9,796 bases of DNA from Verrucomicrobiota bacterium (GTDB lineage Bacteria > Verrucomicrobiota > Verrucomicrobiia > Chthoniobacterales > UBA10450), in assembly GCA_003218735.1 (NCBI GenBank), contig QHOJ01000022.1, forward strand, positions 1-9,796, read 5' to 3'. Positions 6,693-9,796 of the stretch are shown piece after piece. Position numbers and translations under genes: made by a program. Positions within the stretch are counted from its first letter, which is position 1. Each line of letters opens with the position of its first letter. The notes under the pieces were generated by a model, which saw only the letters and a list, made by a program, of their open reading frames with translations, had not been told where the DNA came from and made no database searches.

Positions 6693-7885
6693 TTCTTTAA
6701 ATTATCGAGTGATAATCGTCGCTGCTCGCGAATGGTTTTCATATAAAAAATCGTTCCCGCGATTCCAAGAGCTGCCGCGCCGAGAAAATTCACTCTCGGA
6801 CCCAGTGTCCACAAATAGGCGCCCAAGATCGCCCCGCTACTGACAATCAAATCCCGGACAAGGTAGTACGTGCCGATCATTTGCCCGCGTCGTTCCGGGT
6901 CAGAATATCCGATGATCAGCGCCTTACGCGACGTATCGCCAAATTCTTTGAAACCGCGAATCATGAACGCAATAACCAGCGCAGAAAAACTCCGCGATAT
7001 GAGCAAACTGATTGGAAACAATGTAAACATGATGAACGTCACAACGACGAAAGGTTCGCGCCCATGTTTATCTGCAAAATGTGATGCAGGAATGATGCAC
7101 AACGTGGCCGCGAGCATTTCTATAGTTGTGAGCACGCCGACTTGTTTCCCGCTCACGCCGATGTGATCCATCGCGAAAATTACGACCCAAGCGTAGGGAA
7201 TCCGTTCGCAAAAGCGAACCAAGACATCGCTTAAGAGTAGTCGACGCATCGGCACGTTGAATTCCCGCCAGCTTCGCCAAATATTCCACCGCTCGTCTGT
7301 CGCAATTTCTTCCTTCGGCTCTTTTCGCAGCTGCAGTTGCACGAAAATCGTCGCTACTGAGAGAAAGATCGACATGATGAGGGCGATGCGCACGCCGGGA
7401 ATGATTCCAAAGCGATCAACCAATATTCCGCCGAAAATTGGCGCGATCATGATCGGTAGCCGCTTGATCACCGATTGAATACCCACGCCCATCGAGTAGC
7501 GATTCGCAGTCAGGGTTTCGCCGACCAGTGAAAAGGTCGCGGGCAGGGAAAAGCACGTCCAGGATAGAAAGAGAAACATGCCCGCGATCACCGCCCCCCA
7601 ATGCGGAATGAATAGCACGAGCGCATAGCCGAGAATTGAAACCAGATTGAAGACGAGAAACGCGCGGCGATGTCCGAGCAGCGTGCGCAGCGCATCGTAA
7701 AGACCGATGACGAAAACGCTCGCGCCGAGCGCTTGCAGATATTTCGGCACAAAACGCATCCAGAGTTCCTCGCCCGCCCCAATCACGAAAATGGCGACGA
7801 GTAGGACGACAAGATTGCGTTTGAGCCCGAAAAAATCTGCGAGTCTGCGGACGGAATTCAGAGTTTGCTCACTTTGCGTTTGCAT
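6665..7885 (-). CDS. Major facilitator superfamily transporter, motif A region of TM2-3 apparently shortened
   Basis: This is a 406-residue inner-membrane protein with two six-helix halves joined by a hydrophilic loop (about 187-214). The second half keeps an MFS motif A-like loop, FADKHGRE (270-277). The first half shows only LLGHRRAF (69-76) at the matching place. The distance from the helix-start Gly to the Gly of this motif is 10 residues (61 to 71) in the first half but 25 (250 to 275) in the second, suggesting about 15 residues are missing at the end of TM2. FSLPATFSLVGETL (112-125) and FKEFGDTSRKALI (312-324) look conserved. The substrate is unknown. Its ATG overlaps the last 28 nt of the ChrB-like gene, which argues for coupled translation, and the pair may act together in metal or oxyanion handling. 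The C-terminal seven residues come from a dispersed repeat. Confidence 0.88.
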   Translation of the reverse strand: MQTQSEQTLNSVRRLADFFGLKRNLVVLLVAIFVIGAGEELWMRFVPKYLQALGASVFVIGLYDALRTLLGHRRAFLVFNLVSILGYALVLFIPHWGAVIAGMFLFLSWTCFSLPATFSLVGETLTANRYSMGVGIQSVIKRLPIMIAPIFGGILVDRFGIIPGVRIALIMSIFLSVATIFVQLQLRKEPKEEIATDERWNIWRSWREFNVPMRRLLLSDVLVRFCERIPYAWVVIFAMDHIGVSGKQVGVLTTIEMLAATLCIIPASHFADKHGREPFVVVTFIMFTLFPISLLISRSFSALVIAFMIRGFKEFGDTSRKALIIGYSDPERRGQMIGTYYLVRDLIVSSGAILGAYLWTLGPRVNFLGAAALGIAGTIFYMKTIREQRRLSLDNLKKEICRLRSK

Positions 7886-8283
7886 TCGGCGTAAAGCGCG
7901 TCGTAAACGACGAATTCGCGTTCGAGAATTTCGTGATCGCTCAGCCCGAGCTTTCCGAAGCCGCCGGCAATCCAGCGCAAGCCTTCACCGGCTGGATGCG
8001 GATTACTCGGATGCGAATCGGCCGCGCGCACAATTTCCCCGAGCAGAAACAGGGCGGGATCGGTCAGTTTGTATTTTTTCAGGATTGAGTTGAAGGAAAC
8101 GTCTTCGCCGTGATGCCCGAGTTCGCAATTCGGCACGTCGAAGACAATTCCCTTGTCGATCCGAGTCCAATCGGTGTCGCGCGGCAGAAAAACAAACTCC
8201 GCGTCAGGGTCGACAAAATTTTTGATCAACCACGGACAAGCAACGCGGTCCACCTTAATTTTCTCGCGAGTGATCCATTCCAT
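7858..8283 (-). CDS. ChrB/Chrome_Resist-domain protein
   Basis: This cytoplasmic protein of 141 residues matches the chromate-resistance ChrB C-terminal domain family (PF09828). It has the signature VDRVACPWLIKNFVDPDAEF (11-30), then PNCELGHHGEDVSF (51-64) and a helical C-terminal half. C16, C53 and H57/H58 are plausible metal or redox residues, by family pattern only. Family members are either regulators or accessory proteins of chromate transport. This one is the stand-alone domain without the N-terminal part found in full ChrB, and no ChrA-type transporter is visible here. An MFS gene overlaps its end instead. The start fits the family (MEWITREKIKVDRVACPW). A divergent transporter gene begins 18 nt away, and no ribosome binding site is seen. 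The chromate link is therefore inference. Confidence 0.85.
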   Translation of the reverse strand: MEWITREKIKVDRVACPWLIKNFVDPDAEFVFLPRDTDWTRIDKGIVFDVPNCELGHHGEDVSFNSILKKYKLTDPALFLLGEIVRAADSHPSNPHPAGEGLRWIAGGFGKLGLSDHEILEREFVVYDALYAECKRKVSKL

Positions 8284-8301
8284 GAGCTAGAATCTTGTTT
8301 C

Positions 8302-8727
8302 GTGGCGACTTGGTTCTGGTATGCGGTCGTTGCAGCCGTTCTTTACGGCGCGCATCAGATTTTTACCCGACTCGCGGCCGAGCGCATTGGTGAAGGATTG
8401 GGTGGGTTTGTTGTCGAAGCCACAGCGGCATTGTCGATCTTATTTTATCTTGCGTTTCTTTGGTTGGCGAGCCGCTGGAATCAGCAATCCAGTGCGCAAG
8501 GAATTTTTTATTCCGTTCTCACCGGAATCTGCGTGGGTGCTGGCACAATTGCTTTCTTTCTTCTCTTTCAAAAAGGCGGACCGCTTTCTTCCGTGCCGGC
8601 GATTTTGGCCGGTGGCGCGGCGATCATGGCCATCGCCGGAATTTTATTTTTCCACGAACCGCCATCATGGCAGCGGCTTACTGGTGTGGCCTTTGCAATC
8701 GTCGGGTTGTTGTTGCTTCGCAAATAA
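8302..8727 (+). CDS. Half-size DMT (EamA-type) transporter
   Basis: This 141-residue membrane protein has five hydrophobic segments (about 4-20, 35-57, 67-90, 98-117 and 125-139). The pattern is that of a single EamA repeat of the drug/metabolite transporter superfamily (COG2510-like). Features are WYAVVAAVLYGAHQIFTRLA at the start, a middle GICVGAGTIAFFLLFQKGG and the closing FFHEPPSWQRLTGVAFAIVG. Such half-size proteins are thought to work as dimers; the substrate is unknown. The frame is open upstream to an ATG at 8110, but that part is antisense to the ChrB-like gene and hydrophilic. The GTG at 8302-8304 is chosen because it sits directly before the first helix. No ribosome binding site is evident. 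The gene is divergent from the ChrB-like gene by 18 nt and is followed by the TolC-type gene 30 nt on. Confidence 0.85.
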   Translation: MATWFWYAVVAAVLYGAHQIFTRLAAERIGEGLGGFVVEATAALSILFYLAFLWLASRWNQQSSAQGIFYSVLTGICVGAGTIAFFLLFQKGGPLSSVPAILAGGAAIMAIAGILFFHEPPSWQRLTGVAFAIVGLLLLRK

Positions 8728-8757
8728 ATTCGCTCTCCGGGCGCAAGACTCCACATC

Positions 8758-9796
8758 ATGCGACGTTCGAACATTAGCCTCCGGAATTGGTTCCCCGGTG
8801 TGTTCAGTATTTCGATATTCATCTGTGGCCTTCGCGCAGAGTCTCTGGTCCAAGCCGTGCCTTCAATCGGGACGATTTTCCGAGTCCCGGCCTCGCGTTT
8901 TCAAAATCAATCGTTAGAACAGTTGCCAATAGATCTCCGCCGTGGCATCGGACCGGATGACGCCGCATCGATCGCGCTTTATTCGAACCCAGCGTTACGG
9001 GCGATTCGCAATCGCCGCGGGCTGGCGGCGGCCCAGCTGATTCAAGCTGGAATTTTGCCGAACCCGATCGTTTCCTACGCGCGCGACTACGTCACGGGCG
9101 GAAACACCGCAGGGACAACAACTGGTTATAATTTCACTGCGGCTTGGGAATTCACTGCGTTGATTCCGTTTTTGCCGAAGCAATCTGCCGCGCGGAAAAA
9201 TTTTCAGTCGGTGGACCTGGACGTCGCGTGGCAGGAATGGCAAATCGCGGTGAACGCGCGCACCGCCGTTTACCGCGTGCTCAGTTTGGATGCGCAGGTT
9301 GGGCGCGCGCGCGAAGCGAACGAGGGGTTGCAACAGAGCACCGATGCTGTGCGGAAAGCCGCGGAGGCACACGAGAAAACTGTGCTAGATTTGGCGGCGG
9401 TCGAATCGGCAAGCCAGGATTCGCGCGCCACCATGCTTGCGCTGGAGCAGGAATTCGAGAAACAGCGTCTCGGCTTGAACAAAATTTTGGGAACGGAACC
9501 GGACACGAAAGTCGCTTTGCGCGCTGACCTGATTTTGCCGACGCGTCTGGCTCCGCCTGCGGAACAGGACTTGTTTGATAATGTTGAATCGCGCCGTCTC
9601 GATCTTCTGGGATTGCGCCAGGGACTCGAGAGTCAAGACGCCACCGTGCGTGCTGCCGTCCTCGGTCAATTTCCAAAAATGTCGGTCGCCATTGTCAGGG
9701 CGAGCGATACAACCAATGTGCACACCACCGGTTTTAACGTCGCCGTGGATGTCCCGATTTTCGATCGCAACCAGGGCGTTATTGCGACCGAGCGCG
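8758..9796 (+). CDS. TolC/CzcC-family outer membrane efflux protein, N-terminal part (runs off right edge)
   Basis: The frame is open for 346 codons from ATG at 8758-8760 to the window edge. An N-terminal signal-like segment is seen (basic MRR, then hydrophobic WFPGVFSISIFICG, possible cleavage after LRA at 27). The OEP-type pattern follows: DDAASIALYSNPALRAIRNR (68-87), AQLIQAGILPNPIVSYARDY (92-111), long heptad-like helices (about 160-240), LNKILGTEP (240-248), a second-repeat helix VESRRLDLLGLRQGLESQ (276-293) and DVPIFDRNQGVIA (331-343), a CzcC-family hallmark. The product is expected to form the outer-membrane channel of a three-part RND efflux pump, probably for metals or other toxic compounds. 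The adaptor and pump genes are expected downstream. It is in the same frame as the EamA gene, 30 nt after its stop, possibly as one transcript. No ribosome binding site is visible. Confidence 0.9.
   Translation, partial: MRRSNISLRNWFPGVFSISIFICGLRAESLVQAVPSIGTIFRVPASRFQNQSLEQLPIDLRRGIGPDDAASIALYSNPALRAIRNRRGLAAAQLIQAGILPNPIVSYARDYVTGGNTAGTTTGYNFTAAWEFTALIPFLPKQSAARKNFQSVDLDVAWQEWQIAVNARTAVYRVLSLDAQVGRAREANEGLQQSTDAVRKAAEAHEKTVLDLAAVESASQDSRATMLALEQEFEKQRLGLNKILGTEPDTKVALRADLILPTRLAPPAEQDLFDNVESRRLDLLGLRQGLESQDATVRAAVLGQFPKMSVAIVRASDTTNVHTTGFNVAVDVPIFDRNQGVIATER

Noticed and set aside
8110..8301. Upstream extension of the EamA reading frame to an ATG at 8110
   Set aside because: It lies antisense to the ChrB-like gene, is hydrophilic, and EamA proteins start right before the first membrane helix, which fits GTG at 8302.
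8995..9723. Minus-strand open frames across the TolC-type gene
   Set aside because: The plus frame has a signal peptide and clear OEP motifs over its whole length. The opposite frames are Arg/Pro/Ser-rich shadows.

Overview
The window is a stretch of bacterial chromosome of moderate GC with tightly packed genes. It contains no insertion sequence, CRISPR array or rRNA. Two impressions suggest a soil Verrucomicrobiota, perhaps Chthoniobacterales/Spartobacteria: the short palindromic repeats at gene ends, and a small peptide containing GREVFSRSHDAVIRVYDEAG. Both rest on memory rather than a search, so the assignment is tentative.

Left part (1-836): the N-terminal 95 codons of a SnoaL/NTF2-like protein run off the left edge on the minus strand. 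A 52-codon minus-strand ORF of peptide-like composition follows, then a complete tRNA-Gln(CUG) gene on the minus strand, then a palindromic repeat with TGTAG-type ends.

Centre (817-8283, all minus strand; transcription runs from high to low coordinates): in transcription order the genes are a ChrB/Chrome_Resist-type protein, an MFS transporter that overlaps it by 28 nt, a DUF423 membrane protein, an MscS-family channel with a C-terminal cyclic-nucleotide-binding domain, a membrane-bound H+-pumping pyrophosphatase (hppA, K+-independent signature), and a CheY-like receiver fused to a metallo-beta-lactamase-fold hydrolase. Only the ChrB-like/MFS pair looks clearly coupled. The other gaps are 53-350 nt, and several hold repeats or hairpins.

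Right part (8302-9796, plus strand): a half-size DMT/EamA transporter starts only 18 nt from the divergent ChrB-like gene. It is followed 30 nt later by a TolC/CzcC-type outer membrane efflux protein that runs off the right edge; its partners (RND pump and adaptor) presumably lie beyond.

The genes are mostly membrane transport, ion homeostasis and signalling functions, and no single new multi-gene system is evident. The most noteworthy points are the receiver-MBL fusion with almost no linker, three kinds of short repeats that abut or supply gene ends, an apparent 15-residue deletion at the TM2/motif A region of the MFS protein, and the near-absence of Shine-Dalgarno sequences.
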